Source: Amycolatopsis sp. NBC_01480
Lineage (GTDB): Bacteria > Actinomycetota > Actinomycetes > Mycobacteriales > Pseudonocardiaceae
DNA length: 64,000 nucleotides
NCBI RefSeq assembly: GCF_036227205.1
Contig: NZ_CP109442.1
Coordinates: forward strand, 5,332,001 to 5,396,000
Direction: 5' to 3'
The first letter of the stretch is position 1, and every line of letters begins with the position of its first letter. This document shows, in pieces, positions 34,167 to 43,400 of the stretch. The translations under genes and the position numbers were made by a program. A model generated the notes under the pieces. That model saw only the letters and a program-made list of their open reading frames with translations, was not told the origin of the DNA and did no database searches.

Positions 34167-34608
34167 TCAGCGCCGCGCGGGCCACTCGCGGACCAGCGCT
34201 CCGCGCGGGCGTGCAACAACTCGGCCGCGTGCGAGCGGGCGGCGCGCTGCTGCCCACGAGGCCCAGCCGGACACCGGTTCGGTGTGGCCGGTCAGTACCT
34301 TCAGCGGCGTTCGGCCCAGTCGCGTACCAGAACCCCCGCGCGGGCGCGCAGCAACTCGGCCGGGTGTGGTCGGGTGAGTGCGCTGCTGTCCACCACGCCC
34401 AGCCCGGACGCCCGTTAGGCGTCCAGTTGGATCCGGCGGCCCAGCATCTTCAGTGCCGCCCGGCCCATTCGCGGACCAGTACCCCCGCGCGGGCGCGCAG
34501 CAACTCGGCCGCGTGTGAACGGGTGTGGTCGGGTGAGTGCGCTGCTGTCCACCACGCCCAGCCCGCACCGCCGTTAGGCGTCCGGTTGGATCCGGCGGCC
34601 CAGCACCT
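34167..34608 (-). repeat. Three decayed tandem copies of the glycerate kinase 3' end
   Basis: Starting right after the kinase stop codon, the same stretch of the gene 3' end occurs three more times in the same orientation. The TTCAG marker (containing the stop codon complement) recurs at about 34167, 34300 and 34449, with the gene copy at 34608, giving units of about 133, 149 and 159 bp. Each keeps recognisable parts of the C-terminal coding sequence (for example the complement of LLRARAGVLVREW and of RIQLDA). The inner copies carry a TAA where the gene has a glutamate codon. Divergence grows with distance from the gene. Confidence 0.8.
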
Positions 34609-35736
34609 TCAGCGCCGCCCGGCCCATTCGCGGACCAGGACCCCCGCGCGGGCGCGCAACAACTCAGCCGCGTGCGAACGCGCGTGGTCGAGTGAAGGCG
34701 CGTGATCGATGAGTGCACTGCTGCCGACCACCCCCAGCCCGGACAGCCGTTCCGCGTCCAGTTGGATCCGCCCGGCCAGCACCATCAGCGGTGCGGCGGC
34801 GAGGCGGGCCCTGGCCGCGATCCCCGCGGGGGCCTTGCCGGCCAGGCTCTGCTCGTCCAGGGAGCCCTCGCCGGTGATCACCAGGTCCGCGCCGATCAGC
34901 GCGGTGTCCACCCCGGTCAGCTCGGCGATCAGGTCGAAGCCCGACTCCACGGACGCGCCCAGCCCCGCGATCGCCCCCGCCGCGACTCCGCCGCCGGCAC
35001 CCGCGCCCGGCAGGTTCGAGACGTCCGGCGTGCCCGCGTTCGCCAGTGCCGTTGCCCAGCGGCCGAGGGCGGCGTCCAGCGCGGCGACCTCCTCGGGCCC
35101 CGCGCCCTTCTGCGGCCCGAACACCGCCGCGGCCCCGTCCGGGCCGAGCAGCGGGTTCGTCACGTCCGTGGCGACGGCCACCGGCACCGTCCCCAGCCGG
35201 TCGCGCGCCGGGCCCAGTTCCACCTTCGCCACGCGGGAAAGCGTGCCGCCGCCGAGTCCGATGGGGGAGTCGAAGGCGTCCAGCACCCCCGCGCCGAGCG
35301 CCGCCAGCATGCCCGCGCCGCCGTCGGTGCTCGCCGTGCCGCCGACGGTCAGCACGAGCCGGCCGGCGCCGTGCATCAGCGCGTCGGACAGCAGTTCGCC
35401 GACGCCCCAGGTGTGCGCGGCGAGCGAGGTTTCCCGCGTGGGCGTTACGAATTCGATGCCGCACGCGCGCGCCGACTCGACGTACGCGGTGCCGTCGAGC
35501 ACCACGTAACGAGCGTCGACCGGCTCGTCCAGCGGGCCCCGCACGGACAGCCGCACGATCCGGCCGCCCGCGTTCTCCAGCACTTCGAGCGTGCCCTCAC
35601 CGCCGTCGGCGACCGGGCAGGCGGCGATGTCGGCGTCCGGCAACGCGTCGCGCACGCCCAGCGCGATGGCGTCGGCCGCCTCGACCGCCGTCAGGCTGCC
35701 CTTGAACTTGTCCGGCGCGATGACAACACGGGTCAA
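34609..35736 (-). CDS. Glycerate kinase (GlxK/GckA type I family)
   Basis: Phosphorylates D-glycerate with ATP, yielding 2- or 3-phosphoglycerate depending on subgroup. The 375 residues match the family: VVIAPDKFKGSLTAVEAADAI at the N-terminus, CPVADGGEGTLEVL, LTVGGTASTDGGAGMLAALG, GPQKGAG, and LVITGEGSLDEQSLAGKAPAGIA near the C-terminus. It overlaps the upstream hydroxyacid dehydrogenase gene by 4 bp, so the two are translated together. The last 50 codons are the source of the decayed tandem copies downstream. Confidence 0.92.
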   Translation of the reverse strand: MTRVVIAPDKFKGSLTAVEAADAIALGVRDALPDADIAACPVADGGEGTLEVLENAGGRIVRLSVRGPLDEPVDARYVVLDGTAYVESARACGIEFVTPTRETSLAAHTWGVGELLSDALMHGAGRLVLTVGGTASTDGGAGMLAALGAGVLDAFDSPIGLGGGTLSRVAKVELGPARDRLGTVPVAVATDVTNPLLGPDGAAAVFGPQKGAGPEEVAALDAALGRWATALANAGTPDVSNLPGAGAGGGVAAGAIAGLGASVESGFDLIAELTGVDTALIGADLVITGEGSLDEQSLAGKAPAGIAARARLAAAPLMVLAGRIQLDAERLSGLGVVGSSALIDHAPSLDHARSHAAELLRARAGVLVREWAGRR

Positions 35737-36689
35737 GGCCGTACCTCCGTCAGCGGTTCGTCCCCGGCGAGCACCGAGGTCACGTTCCGCGCGGCCAGCA
35801 CGGCCATCGCGGTCCTGGTCTCCACGGTTGCCGACCCCAGGTGCGGGGTCAGCACCACGTCCTCACGGCCGAGCAGCCGCGGCTCGACGTCCGGCTCGGC
35901 CTCGAACACGTCCAGCGCCGCGCCCGCGATCTCGCCGGCCTCCAGCGCGTCGGCCAGCGCGGACTCGTCGACGACCGGTCCGCGCGTCGTATTCACCAGG
36001 TAGGCGCCGGGTTTCATCGCCCGCAGCGCGCGGGCGTCGATCAGGTGGCGGGTCTCCGGCGTCAGCGGGCAGTGCAGCGAGACGAAGTCCGACCGTCGCA
36101 GCAACTCGTCGAACGACACGAACTCACCGTCGAAATCCGGTTTGGGCGACCGTCCTGAGTAGACGGTCCGCAGCCCGAACGCGGCCGCCCGGCGCGCCAC
36201 CGCGCGGCCGATCTGCCCGAGCCCGACGATGCCCAGCGTTTTGCCCTGAAGTCCCGAGCCGAGCAGGAAACCGAGGTGGAACGACCACGGCGTGCGCGCG
36301 CGGACCAGCCGCTCGCCTTCACCGAGCCGCCGCGTGACGGCCAGCAGCAGGCCGAACGCCAGGTCCGCCGTCGCGCCGGTGAGCACGCCCGGGGTGTTGG
36401 TGACGGTGACGCCGCGGGCGGCCAGCGCGGCCACGTCGACGTTGTCGTAACCCACCGCGACATTCGCGACGACCTTCAGCCCCGGCCCCGCGGCCTCGGC
36501 CACCGGCCCGTCGATCCGGTCGTGCAGCATCGCCACCACCGCGGACGCGCCGGCCACGAACTCCCGCAGCTCCTCGGGCGTCAGCGGCCGGTCGGCGTCG
36601 GACAGCTTCACCTCGCCCGCCTCGGCGAGCACCTTCACCGCCTCGTCCGGGATCCAGCGGGTGACGGCGATGGTCGGGCGAGCGGGCAT
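35733..36689 (-). CDS. D-2-hydroxyacid dehydrogenase, probable glyoxylate/hydroxypyruvate reductase
   Basis: NAD(P)H-dependent reductase of 318 residues. The Rossmann motif is LGIVGLGQIGRAVARRAAAFG, followed by the basic YSGRSPKP that suggests NADPH preference. The catalytic arginine, glutamate and histidine are in VNTTRGPVVDE, LDVFEAEPDVEP and VLTPHLGSATVETR. Coupled to glycerate kinase, it would convert hydroxypyruvate or tartronate semialdehyde-related acids to D-glycerate for phosphorylation. Exact substrate is inferred from the pairing. Confidence 0.9.
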   Translation of the reverse strand: MPARPTIAVTRWIPDEAVKVLAEAGEVKLSDADRPLTPEELREFVAGASAVVAMLHDRIDGPVAEAAGPGLKVVANVAVGYDNVDVAALAARGVTVTNTPGVLTGATADLAFGLLLAVTRRLGEGERLVRARTPWSFHLGFLLGSGLQGKTLGIVGLGQIGRAVARRAAAFGLRTVYSGRSPKPDFDGEFVSFDELLRRSDFVSLHCPLTPETRHLIDARALRAMKPGAYLVNTTRGPVVDESALADALEAGEIAGAALDVFEAEPDVEPRLLGREDVVLTPHLGSATVETRTAMAVLAARNVTSVLAGDEPLTEVRP

Positions 36690-36712
36690 GGGGGCAGCCT
36701 AGTGCGAGGTCC

Positions 36713-38818
36713 TCACCGGGAGCGAGGTTCGCGGCGCAGCCGGATCAGCCGGCTCGCGTAGCCGCTGCCGGGCAAGCCCAGGCCCAGGCCGTGGTTCAGC
36801 AGCACCGCGCCGTGGTGGACCTCGCCGGTATCCACATCGCGGAATCGCGCGTCCGGGTCGAGCCCGGCCAGCACCGGCGTGACGACCGGCCGCCCGTAAT
36901 CGTGCGGGCGCCGCAGGAACAGCACCACGACGTCGTCGCCCAGCACGTACTGCACGGCGCTGAGCGGCGACGCCGCCGGGTCCGCCAGCCGGTACGCGTC
37001 ACCGTGCTGCACGATGGGCCGGATCTCCTTGTACAGAGCCACGAACCCGGTCGCCGTCTGCAATTCCGCGGCGCTCCACCGGGTCAGGTCGCCGCCCAGG
37101 CCGAGCACCCCGGCCATCGCGACGTGGAACCGGAACTCCAGCGGCGCCGCCCGGCCGGTGAGCGGGTTCGGGCTGTCGGTCACCCAGGCCGCCATCGTGC
37201 CCGCGGGCAGCAGCTGGCTGTAGCCGTGCTGGATGGTGACGCGGTCGGCGGCGTCGGTGTTGTCCGAGGCCCAGACCTCGTCGGTGCGCGCGAGGATGCC
37301 CAGGTCCGCCCGCCCGCCGCCGCCCGAGCAGGCCTGGATCCGCAACGCCGGGTGCGCTTCCCGCAGCCGGTCGAGCACGCCGTAGACGGCGCGGACGTGG
37401 TCCACCCACAGCCGTCCGGGATCGTCGTCGCCGGGCCGTCCGGCCTCGGTGAACGCGCGGTTCATGTCCCACTTCAGGTAGTCGACGCCGTGCTCGCCGA
37501 CCAGCCGGTGCAGCCACTCGTAGGCCCACCCGGCCACCTCCGGCCGGCCGAAGTCGAGCACCAGCTGGTTGCGCAGCGTCGTGCGTTCGCGGTGCGCCAT
37601 GCTCAGCACCCAGTCCGGGTGCTCGCGGTAGAGATCGCTGTCCGGGTTGACCATCTCGGGCTCGACCCACACGCCGAATCCCATGCCCAGGCGGTGCACC
37701 TCGGCCGCGAGCGGGCCGAGCCCGTCCGGGAAGCGCCGCCGGTTCACCGTCCAGTCGCCGAGGCCCGCGGTGTCGCCGGTGCGCGCGCCGAACCAGCCGT
37801 CGTCCATCACGAACAGCTCCGCGCCGACCTCCGCGGCGAGCGCGGCGAGCTTCAGCTGACCCGCCTCATCGACGTCCCAGCCCGTTGCCTCCCAAGAGTT
37901 GTAGACGATCGGGCGCGATTCTCCGGGCTGTGGCTGGACGTGTTCGCGGACGTACGAGTGCCAGCGGCGGCTGGTCCCGCCGAAGCCGTCGGCGGCGTAG
38001 AGCCCGGCGAACACCGGCGTTTCCCAGGCCTCGCCCGGATTCAGCCGCCATTGCACGCCCTCGTGGCCGAAGCCGCCGGTCCAGGTGACGCGTCCGGTGT
38101 GCGAGCGCTCGACGGTGATCCGCCAGCTGCCGCTCCACGCGAGCGCGGTGCTCCAGACCTCTCCGCCGGTTTCGGTGGCGTTGCCGTCGTCGAGCATCAG
38201 CCACGGGTTCGCCTGGTGGCTGGACACCCCGCGACGGCTGGTCAGCGTGGTCTCCCCGACGGGCAGGTTTTCCCGCAGCAGCCCCGATTCCGCGCTCCAC
38301 GAGCCGCTCGTGTGCGTGAGCCGGGCCCCGGCGCGGTGCGGCATCGTCCATGCCGCCGAGTCCGTGCGCAGCAACGTGATCGGGTCGTCGTTTCCGGTGT
38401 GGCGCAAGCGAAGCCGGCGTTCGATGACGTCGTCGTGCGCGCGGTACCGCAGCTCGGCTTCCAGCGGGTAGTGCCGGTCGCGCAGCCGGACGGCCAGCTC
38501 GCCGTCTTCGACCTCGTGACCCGCGTACGTCCACTCCAGCGCCTGGGTGCCGTCGGCGAAGCGCACGCCGAGGCCCGCGACGCCGAAGAACGCGCCGCCG
38601 TCGGCGGGCAGCTCCAGCCGCTCGTCGCCCGGCTCGTCGAAGCTCGAGTCCGCCGGGCTGGGCTGCGGCGCGATGCCGGCGGCCTGCTCCAGCGTGAGCG
38701 GAGCGCCCCAGTGCACGTGCCGCGGGCGGTCGGCCGCGTCGAGGCGGAACGCGTACGCGCTGTTCGGGGTGCGGAGCAGCCACAGGCGGTGACCGGCATC
38801 GAATTCCACAGACGACAT
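36713..38818 (-). CDS. Alpha-galactosidase, GH36
   Basis: Cytoplasmic alpha-galactosidase of 701 residues that hydrolyses melibiose/raffinose-type galactosides. Domain order is an N-terminal beta-sandwich (about 1-280), a TIM barrel and a C-terminal sheet. The nucleophile aspartate is in VDYLKWDMNRAF and the acid/base aspartate in WASDNTDAADR; FVMDDGWFGARTGD, GVWVEPEMVNPDSDLYREHPDW (split in the barrel) and IQACSGGGGRADLGIL are further GH36 marks. No signal peptide, so its substrate must be imported, consistent with the divergent ABC importer operon. Promoter region is shared with the ROK regulator. Confidence 0.95.
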   Translation of the reverse strand: MSSVEFDAGHRLWLLRTPNSAYAFRLDAADRPRHVHWGAPLTLEQAAGIAPQPSPADSSFDEPGDERLELPADGGAFFGVAGLGVRFADGTQALEWTYAGHEVEDGELAVRLRDRHYPLEAELRYRAHDDVIERRLRLRHTGNDDPITLLRTDSAAWTMPHRAGARLTHTSGSWSAESGLLRENLPVGETTLTSRRGVSSHQANPWLMLDDGNATETGGEVWSTALAWSGSWRITVERSHTGRVTWTGGFGHEGVQWRLNPGEAWETPVFAGLYAADGFGGTSRRWHSYVREHVQPQPGESRPIVYNSWEATGWDVDEAGQLKLAALAAEVGAELFVMDDGWFGARTGDTAGLGDWTVNRRRFPDGLGPLAAEVHRLGMGFGVWVEPEMVNPDSDLYREHPDWVLSMAHRERTTLRNQLVLDFGRPEVAGWAYEWLHRLVGEHGVDYLKWDMNRAFTEAGRPGDDDPGRLWVDHVRAVYGVLDRLREAHPALRIQACSGGGGRADLGILARTDEVWASDNTDAADRVTIQHGYSQLLPAGTMAAWVTDSPNPLTGRAAPLEFRFHVAMAGVLGLGGDLTRWSAAELQTATGFVALYKEIRPIVQHGDAYRLADPAASPLSAVQYVLGDDVVVLFLRRPHDYGRPVVTPVLAGLDPDARFRDVDTGEVHHGAVLLNHGLGLGLPGSGYASRLIRLRREPRSR

Positions 38819-38849
38819 GCCGCTGAGCGTAGGGATGATCAGCTGAAAA

Positions 38850-38887
38850 ATAAATTCTTGACGAAGTTAATTTATCCGCCGTACGGT
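38850..38887. promoter_or_regulatory. ROK operator and promoter in the alpha-galactosidase/ROK intergenic region
   Basis: ATAAATT (38850-38856) and AATTTAT (38869-38875) form a perfect inverted repeat in a markedly AT-rich gap. Between them lies -35 TTGACG (38858-38863); -10 TACGGT (38882-38887) is 18 bp further, and the ROK gene ATG follows after 7 nt. Binding would close the ROK promoter and probably the divergent one. Confidence 0.6.
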
Positions 38888-38894
38888 TCCGCGC

Positions 38895-40094
38895 ATGCCA
38901 CGCAGTGCACCGGCAAGGGCGCCGATCACGAGTCCCGCCGCGGCCACCGTGTTCACCACGGTGCTGACGCAGGGCCCGGTCAGCCGGGTCGACGTCGCCC
39001 GCCGCACGGGTCTGTCCTCGGCCGCGGTCACCAAGGCCGCGCGGCCGTTCATCGAGGCCGGCTACCTGGAGGAGCTGGCCTCGGCCGAGCGCACGGCGCC
39101 GGGCGCGGGCCGCCCCGCCAGCCCGCTGGCCATCCGCCCGGACCGCGAGTACTTCATCGGCGTCAAGATCACCGGCGACGACCTGATCGGCGTGGTCACC
39201 GACCTGCGGGCGCAGATCCGCGTCGCCCGGCACCACGCGCTGACCGGCCACGAGGTGCCCCACGTCGTGGCCGCGCTGACCGACCTGGTGACCGAGCTGC
39301 TCGGCAGCCGCGCGCCGGACGGCGCCACGAACTTCCGCGACCGGGCCTACTGCCTCGGCGTGGCCGTCTCCGGCGACGTCGACCGCGACTCGGGCCTGGT
39401 CCGCTACTCGCCCTTCCTGGGCTGGCGCGACGTCCCGCTGGCGGAGTTGCTCGAGGACGCCACCGGCCTCGCCACCACGCTGGAGAACGACGTCAAGGCG
39501 CTCACCGTGGCCGAGCAGTGGTTCGGCGAAGGCGTCGGCGCCTCGTCGTTCGCGCTGGTCACCGTCGGCACCGGGATCGGCAGCGCGCTGGTGCTCGACG
39601 GCCGGCTCGTCGGCGGCTCGCACGGGGTGGCCGGCGAGATCGGGCACGTCCCGGTCGCCGCCATGGGACCGGACAGCCCGCGGTGCCACTGCGGCGGCAC
39701 CGGCTGCGTGGAAGCGATCGCCTCCACCGAGGCGATCGTCGCGAGCGCGCGCCGGGTCGCCGCGGACCCGGCGCTGACCATGGACGACGCCGTCTCGCGG
39801 GCGCGCGCCGGGGACGAGCCGCTGCGCCGCGTGTTCGCCACCGCGGGCCACGCCATCGGGCTCGGGCTGGGCGCGCTGGCCAACCTCTTCGGCCCCGAGC
39901 GGATCGTCGTCTCGGGGGAGGGCGTGGCCGCCTACGACCTGTTCGAAGACCAGATCCGCCGCACGTTCGCGGAGCAGGCCTTCGGCAGTGCCGTCCGGTG
40001 CGGCCTGGTCATCCGGCCGCTGCCGTTCGAGGAATGGGCACGGGGCGCCGCCGCTGTCGCCGTTCAGAGTCTTTTCGTGTCCGACCGCTTGTGA
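38895..40094 (+). CDS. ROK family transcriptional regulator of galactoside use
   Basis: A 399-residue ROK repressor. The N-terminal winged helix is GPVSRVDVARRTGLSSAAVTKAARPFIEAGYLEE (in two parts), followed by a sugar-kinase-like domain with EYFIGVKITGDDL, ENDVKALTVAEQWFGEG, VTVGTGIGSALVLDG and the zinc motif RCHCGGTGCVEAIAS. The sugar-contact motif GEIGHVPV is present. It heads the importer operon and is divergent from alpha-galactosidase, so it probably senses galactose or an alpha-galactoside. No ribosome-binding site precedes ATG 38895, but a -10 lies 7 nt upstream. Confidence 0.9.
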   Translation: MPRSAPARAPITSPAAATVFTTVLTQGPVSRVDVARRTGLSSAAVTKAARPFIEAGYLEELASAERTAPGAGRPASPLAIRPDREYFIGVKITGDDLIGVVTDLRAQIRVARHHALTGHEVPHVVAALTDLVTELLGSRAPDGATNFRDRAYCLGVAVSGDVDRDSGLVRYSPFLGWRDVPLAELLEDATGLATTLENDVKALTVAEQWFGEGVGASSFALVTVGTGIGSALVLDGRLVGGSHGVAGEIGHVPVAAMGPDSPRCHCGGTGCVEAIASTEAIVASARRVAADPALTMDDAVSRARAGDEPLRRVFATAGHAIGLGLGALANLFGPERIVVSGEGVAAYDLFEDQIRRTFAEQAFGSAVRCGLVIRPLPFEEWARGAAAVAVQSLFVSDRL

Positions 40095-40115
40095 ACGCTT
40101 GTGAGGAGAAGTGAC

Positions 40116-41396
40116 ATGGCCCCATCGCTGTCCCGCCGCAACTTTCTCGTCGGCTCGGTGCTGTTCGCCGGGGGTGCCGCGCTGGCGGCCTGCACGTCCG
40201 ACCCGCTGAACAAAAACGCCGGCGCGGCGGGCGGGGCCAAGGTCACGCTGAACCAGTGGTACCACGCGTACGGCGAATCGGGCACACAGCAGGCGGTGCA
40301 GCGTTACGCGCAGGAGTTCACCAAGGCCAACCCGGACATCGCGATCAAGGTCAGCTGGATCGCCGGCGACTACGAGACCAAGCTGAACTCCGCGATGCTC
40401 ACCGCGGACGCTCCCGACCTGTTCGAGATCGGCGACTTCCGGTACCAGAACGTGAAAAACGGGCTCCTCGCACCGCTCGACGACCTCGTCGACCCGGTGA
40501 AGGGCGACTTCTCGAAGGCCGCGCTGGACACCGCGACCGTCGAGGGCAAGATCTACGGCGTCAAGACGATCGACGACGTGATGATGCTGTACTACCGCAA
40601 GAGCGTGCTCCAGGCCGCGGGCGTGCAGCCGCCGCAGACGTTCGCCGAGCTGCTCGACGCGACCAAGCGGCTGACCAAGGGCAACCAGAAGGGGCTCTAC
40701 GTCGGCACCGACGGCGTCGGCGAGGCCGCGACGCTGCTGCTGTGGTCCTCCGGCGGCGACTTCTTCGACAGCACCGGGAAAAAGGTCGCGTTCGCCAGCC
40801 CCGAGGGGATCGCCGCGATCGCCGGGCTCAAGCAGCTGCACGACACCGGCGGCCTGCTGCAGGGCTACCCGACGGACTGGTCCGACCCGGGCGCCTTCGC
40901 CGACAACGCGACCGCCATGCAGTGGGGCGGCCTGTGGTCGCTGCCCGACATCAAGAAGGCCGTCGGGGACGACTTCGGCGTGGTCCCGTGGCCGAAGTTC
41001 GGCGACGCCGGCCGCCAGGTCGCGCGCGTCGGCGGCTGGTACCAGCTGGTCAACGCGAAGAGCAAGAACATCGACGCCGCCAAGAAGTTCGTGAACTGGC
41101 TGTGGATCCAGCAGGCCGACCTGCAGAAGGACTGGTCGGTCAAGTACGGCTTCCACATCCCGGCGCGCAAGGAGGTCGCGGCCCAGACCACGGAGTTCTC
41201 CAGCGGCCCGGCCAAGGACGCCGTGACGATCTCCCAGCAGAACGGGCTGTCCTACGCGGGCCTGTGGAACAAGGCGTCCACGACGCTGTTCCTGCAGGCG
41301 GCCACGAAGATCGCGAACGGCCAGGCCGACCCGGCCGCCGAGCTCGGCGACGCGCAGCAGAAGGCTCAGGCCGAAGTCGACAAGCAGCTGGCCTGA
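40116..41396 (+). CDS. Galactoside ABC transporter substrate-binding lipoprotein
   Basis: Extracytoplasmic family 1 solute-binding protein of about 426 residues. The N-terminus has a twin-arginine motif and a lipobox together (SRRNFLVGSVLFAGGAALAACTSD), so Tat-exported lipoprotein is likely. The mature domain shows KVTLNQWYHAYGESGTQQAV, ANPDIAIKVSWIAGDYETKLNSAM and the ATAMQWGGLWSLPDIKKAVG segment of SBP_bac_1 proteins. ATG 40116 follows GAGGAG. Specificity for raffinose/melibiose is inferred from the neighbouring alpha-galactosidase. Confidence 0.92.
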   Translation: MAPSLSRRNFLVGSVLFAGGAALAACTSDPLNKNAGAAGGAKVTLNQWYHAYGESGTQQAVQRYAQEFTKANPDIAIKVSWIAGDYETKLNSAMLTADAPDLFEIGDFRYQNVKNGLLAPLDDLVDPVKGDFSKAALDTATVEGKIYGVKTIDDVMMLYYRKSVLQAAGVQPPQTFAELLDATKRLTKGNQKGLYVGTDGVGEAATLLLWSSGGDFFDSTGKKVAFASPEGIAAIAGLKQLHDTGGLLQGYPTDWSDPGAFADNATAMQWGGLWSLPDIKKAVGDDFGVVPWPKFGDAGRQVARVGGWYQLVNAKSKNIDAAKKFVNWLWIQQADLQKDWSVKYGFHIPARKEVAAQTTEFSSGPAKDAVTISQQNGLSYAGLWNKASTTLFLQAATKIANGQADPAAELGDAQQKAQAEVDKQLA

Positions 41397-41397
41397 C

Positions 41398-42387
41398 ATG
41401 GCTGTCTCCTCTCCGGCGAACTCATCTCCGGCTACCACGGTGCCGCCGCGGCCCCGAGCTTCGGCGGCACCGGTGAAACGGCGTCGCCGCAAGGTGGACT
41501 GGCGCGCGGTCGGCGCGTTCACGGTGCTCACGGCGCCGGTGGTGATCGGGCTCGGCGTGTTCAAGTACGTGGCGATCGCGTGGAGCTTCCTGCTGTCGTT
41601 CAACGACGCGCGGGGCACCATCTCGCTCGGGCACTGGATCGGCTTCGACAACTACGCGTTCCTGCTCGGCGACTCCGCCTTCCGCGACTCGCTGCTGGTG
41701 ATCGCGCTGTTCACGGTGTTCATCGTGCCGGTCACGTTCGTCGCCTCGCTCGCGCTGGCGGTGCTCGTCAACGCGATCCGCCGCGGCCGGGCGTTCTTCC
41801 GCACGGTGTTCCTGATCCCGGGCGCGGTGTCGTACGTGGTCGCCGCGCTGGTCTGGAAGATGGCGCTGTTCAACGGACTCCCGTCCGGGGTCGCGAACGT
41901 GATCGGCGGGCTGTTCGGCGCCGACCCGGTGCCATGGCTGTCGGAGACCAGCCCGCCGGTGTACTGGGTCGCGGTGGTGACCCTGCGGCTGTGGCTGCAG
42001 GTCGGGCTGTACATGATCCTCTTCCTGGCCGGGCTGCAGGCGATCTCGCCTTCGCTGTACGAGGCGGGCGAGCTGGACGGCACCACGAAGTGGCAGGCCT
42101 TCCGCTACATCACGCTGCCGCAGCTGCGGAACACGTCGGTGGCCGTGCTGCTGCTCATCCTGATCGCCGCGTTCCAGGCCTTCGACGAGTTCTACAACCT
42201 GTTCGGCACCGGGCTTTCGGGCACCGCGACGGCACCGGTGAAGCCGCCGCTGGTCTACCTCTACGACTCGGCGCTGGGCGACCAGAACTACGGGGTCGGC
42301 TCCGCGGGCGCGTTCGTGCTGACCCTGATCATCGTGGTGATCACGTTGCTGCAAGGGAAGTTCGTGGGCTTCGGGAAGAAGGACTGA
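41398..42387 (+). CDS. Galactoside ABC transporter permease 1 (MalF-like)
   Basis: Membrane subunit of 329 residues with six predicted helices after a basic N-terminus. The ATPase-docking EAA loop reads YEAGELDGTTKWQAFRYITLPQLRNT. It starts one base after the stop codon of the binding-protein gene and is followed after one base by the second permease gene. No ATPase gene is in the operon, so a shared MsiK-type ATPase encoded elsewhere is expected, as is usual in actinobacterial sugar importers. Confidence 0.92.
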   Translation: MAVSSPANSSPATTVPPRPRASAAPVKRRRRKVDWRAVGAFTVLTAPVVIGLGVFKYVAIAWSFLLSFNDARGTISLGHWIGFDNYAFLLGDSAFRDSLLVIALFTVFIVPVTFVASLALAVLVNAIRRGRAFFRTVFLIPGAVSYVVAALVWKMALFNGLPSGVANVIGGLFGADPVPWLSETSPPVYWVAVVTLRLWLQVGLYMILFLAGLQAISPSLYEAGELDGTTKWQAFRYITLPQLRNTSVAVLLLILIAAFQAFDEFYNLFGTGLSGTATAPVKPPLVYLYDSALGDQNYGVGSAGAFVLTLIIVVITLLQGKFVGFGKKD

Positions 42388-42388
42388 C

Positions 42389-43270
42389 ATGGCTGTGCTC
42401 ACCCCCGAAGCGCCGCCGGCTCCCGTCCGCCCGGCCGGTCCCGGCCGGCGGAACTGGGGCCGGGCGCCGAAGTACGTGCTGGCCGGTGTGCTGGTGCTGG
42501 TCTTCCTGACGCCCTTCTACATCATGGTGCGCAACGCGCTGATGACCCGGCCGCAGGTCTCGTCGCCGGACTGGTCGTGGCTGCCGGACCCGCTGTCCTG
42601 GGTCAACTTCCACGACCTGTTCGCGGATCCCTCGGTGCCGATGGGACACGCGCTGCTGAACTCGCTGGTGATCGCCGTGATCACCGCTCCGGTCGGCACG
42701 ATGTTCGGCTCGATGGCGGGTTACGCGCTGGCGCGGATCGACGTGCCCGGCCGCCGCGCGGTGTTCACCTACGTGCTGGTGACGCTGATGATCCCGCAGT
42801 CGGTGACGTTCGTGCCGACGTTCGTCGTGGTCGGCGCCATGGGCGGGGTGAACACGACCTGGGGCATCATCGCGCCCAACCTGTTCAGCGCGTTCACGGT
42901 GATCCTGTTCCGCAACTTCTACCTGCGCTTCCCGGCGGAGATCGAAGAGGCGGGCCGGCTCGACGGGCTGGGCTACCTCGGCGTCTACCGCCGCCTGGTC
43001 CTGCCCAACTCGGGCAGCATGATCGCCTCGCTGGGCGCGCTGATGTTCATCGAGAGCTGGAACTCGTTCCTGTGGCCGCTGGTGATCGGGCAGGACCCGT
43101 CTTCGTGGACGGCCCAGATCGCGCTGTCCACTTTCCTCACCGCCCAGACGATCAACCTGCCCGCGCTGTTCGCCGGGGCCCTGGTGACGATCGCGCCACT
43201 GGTCGCGATGTTCCTGGTGGCGCAACGGTTCATCGTCCGCGGCATCGCGGCCAGCGGCCTTAAGGAGTAA
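42389..43270 (+). CDS. Galactoside ABC transporter permease 2 (MalG-like)
   Basis: Second membrane subunit, 293 residues, six helices. Typical are YVLAGVLVLVFLTPFYIMVRNALMT near the N-terminus, NSLVIAVITAPVGTMFGSMAGYALARI and the EAA loop IEEAGRLDGLGYLGVYRRLVLPNS. It is the last gene of the importer operon; a GC-rich hairpin follows about 60 bp downstream. Confidence 0.92.
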   Translation: MAVLTPEAPPAPVRPAGPGRRNWGRAPKYVLAGVLVLVFLTPFYIMVRNALMTRPQVSSPDWSWLPDPLSWVNFHDLFADPSVPMGHALLNSLVIAVITAPVGTMFGSMAGYALARIDVPGRRAVFTYVLVTLMIPQSVTFVPTFVVVGAMGGVNTTWGIIAPNLFSAFTVILFRNFYLRFPAEIEEAGRLDGLGYLGVYRRLVLPNSGSMIASLGALMFIESWNSFLWPLVIGQDPSSWTAQIALSTFLTAQTINLPALFAGALVTIAPLVAMFLVAQRFIVRGIAASGLKE

Positions 43271-43330
43271 TCCCCGGCCGGTGGCGGCCACGGTCCGGTA
43301 CCACTTCATCCCTGCTCCTCCTCCTCGCTG

Positions 43331-43355
43331 CCGGTCCCCGCTCGCCGGGGACCGG
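43331..43355. terminator. Hairpin terminator after the galactoside importer
   Basis: CCGGTCCCCG (43331-43340) and CGGGGACCGG (43346-43355) pair perfectly around a 5-nt loop. It ends the importer operon and separates it from the pca promoter; no T tract follows. Confidence 0.7.
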
Positions 43356-43400
43356 TCCTACCCGATCGGACACTCGCCTCGGGTCGTTCCTTCGTGCTAT

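Noticed and set aside
34167..34718. Possible CRISPR-like or coding repeat array downstream of glycerate kinase
   Set aside because: Units are 133-159 bp, lack unique spacers and align with the kinase 3' end; open frames through them are frame shadows of GC-rich repeats.
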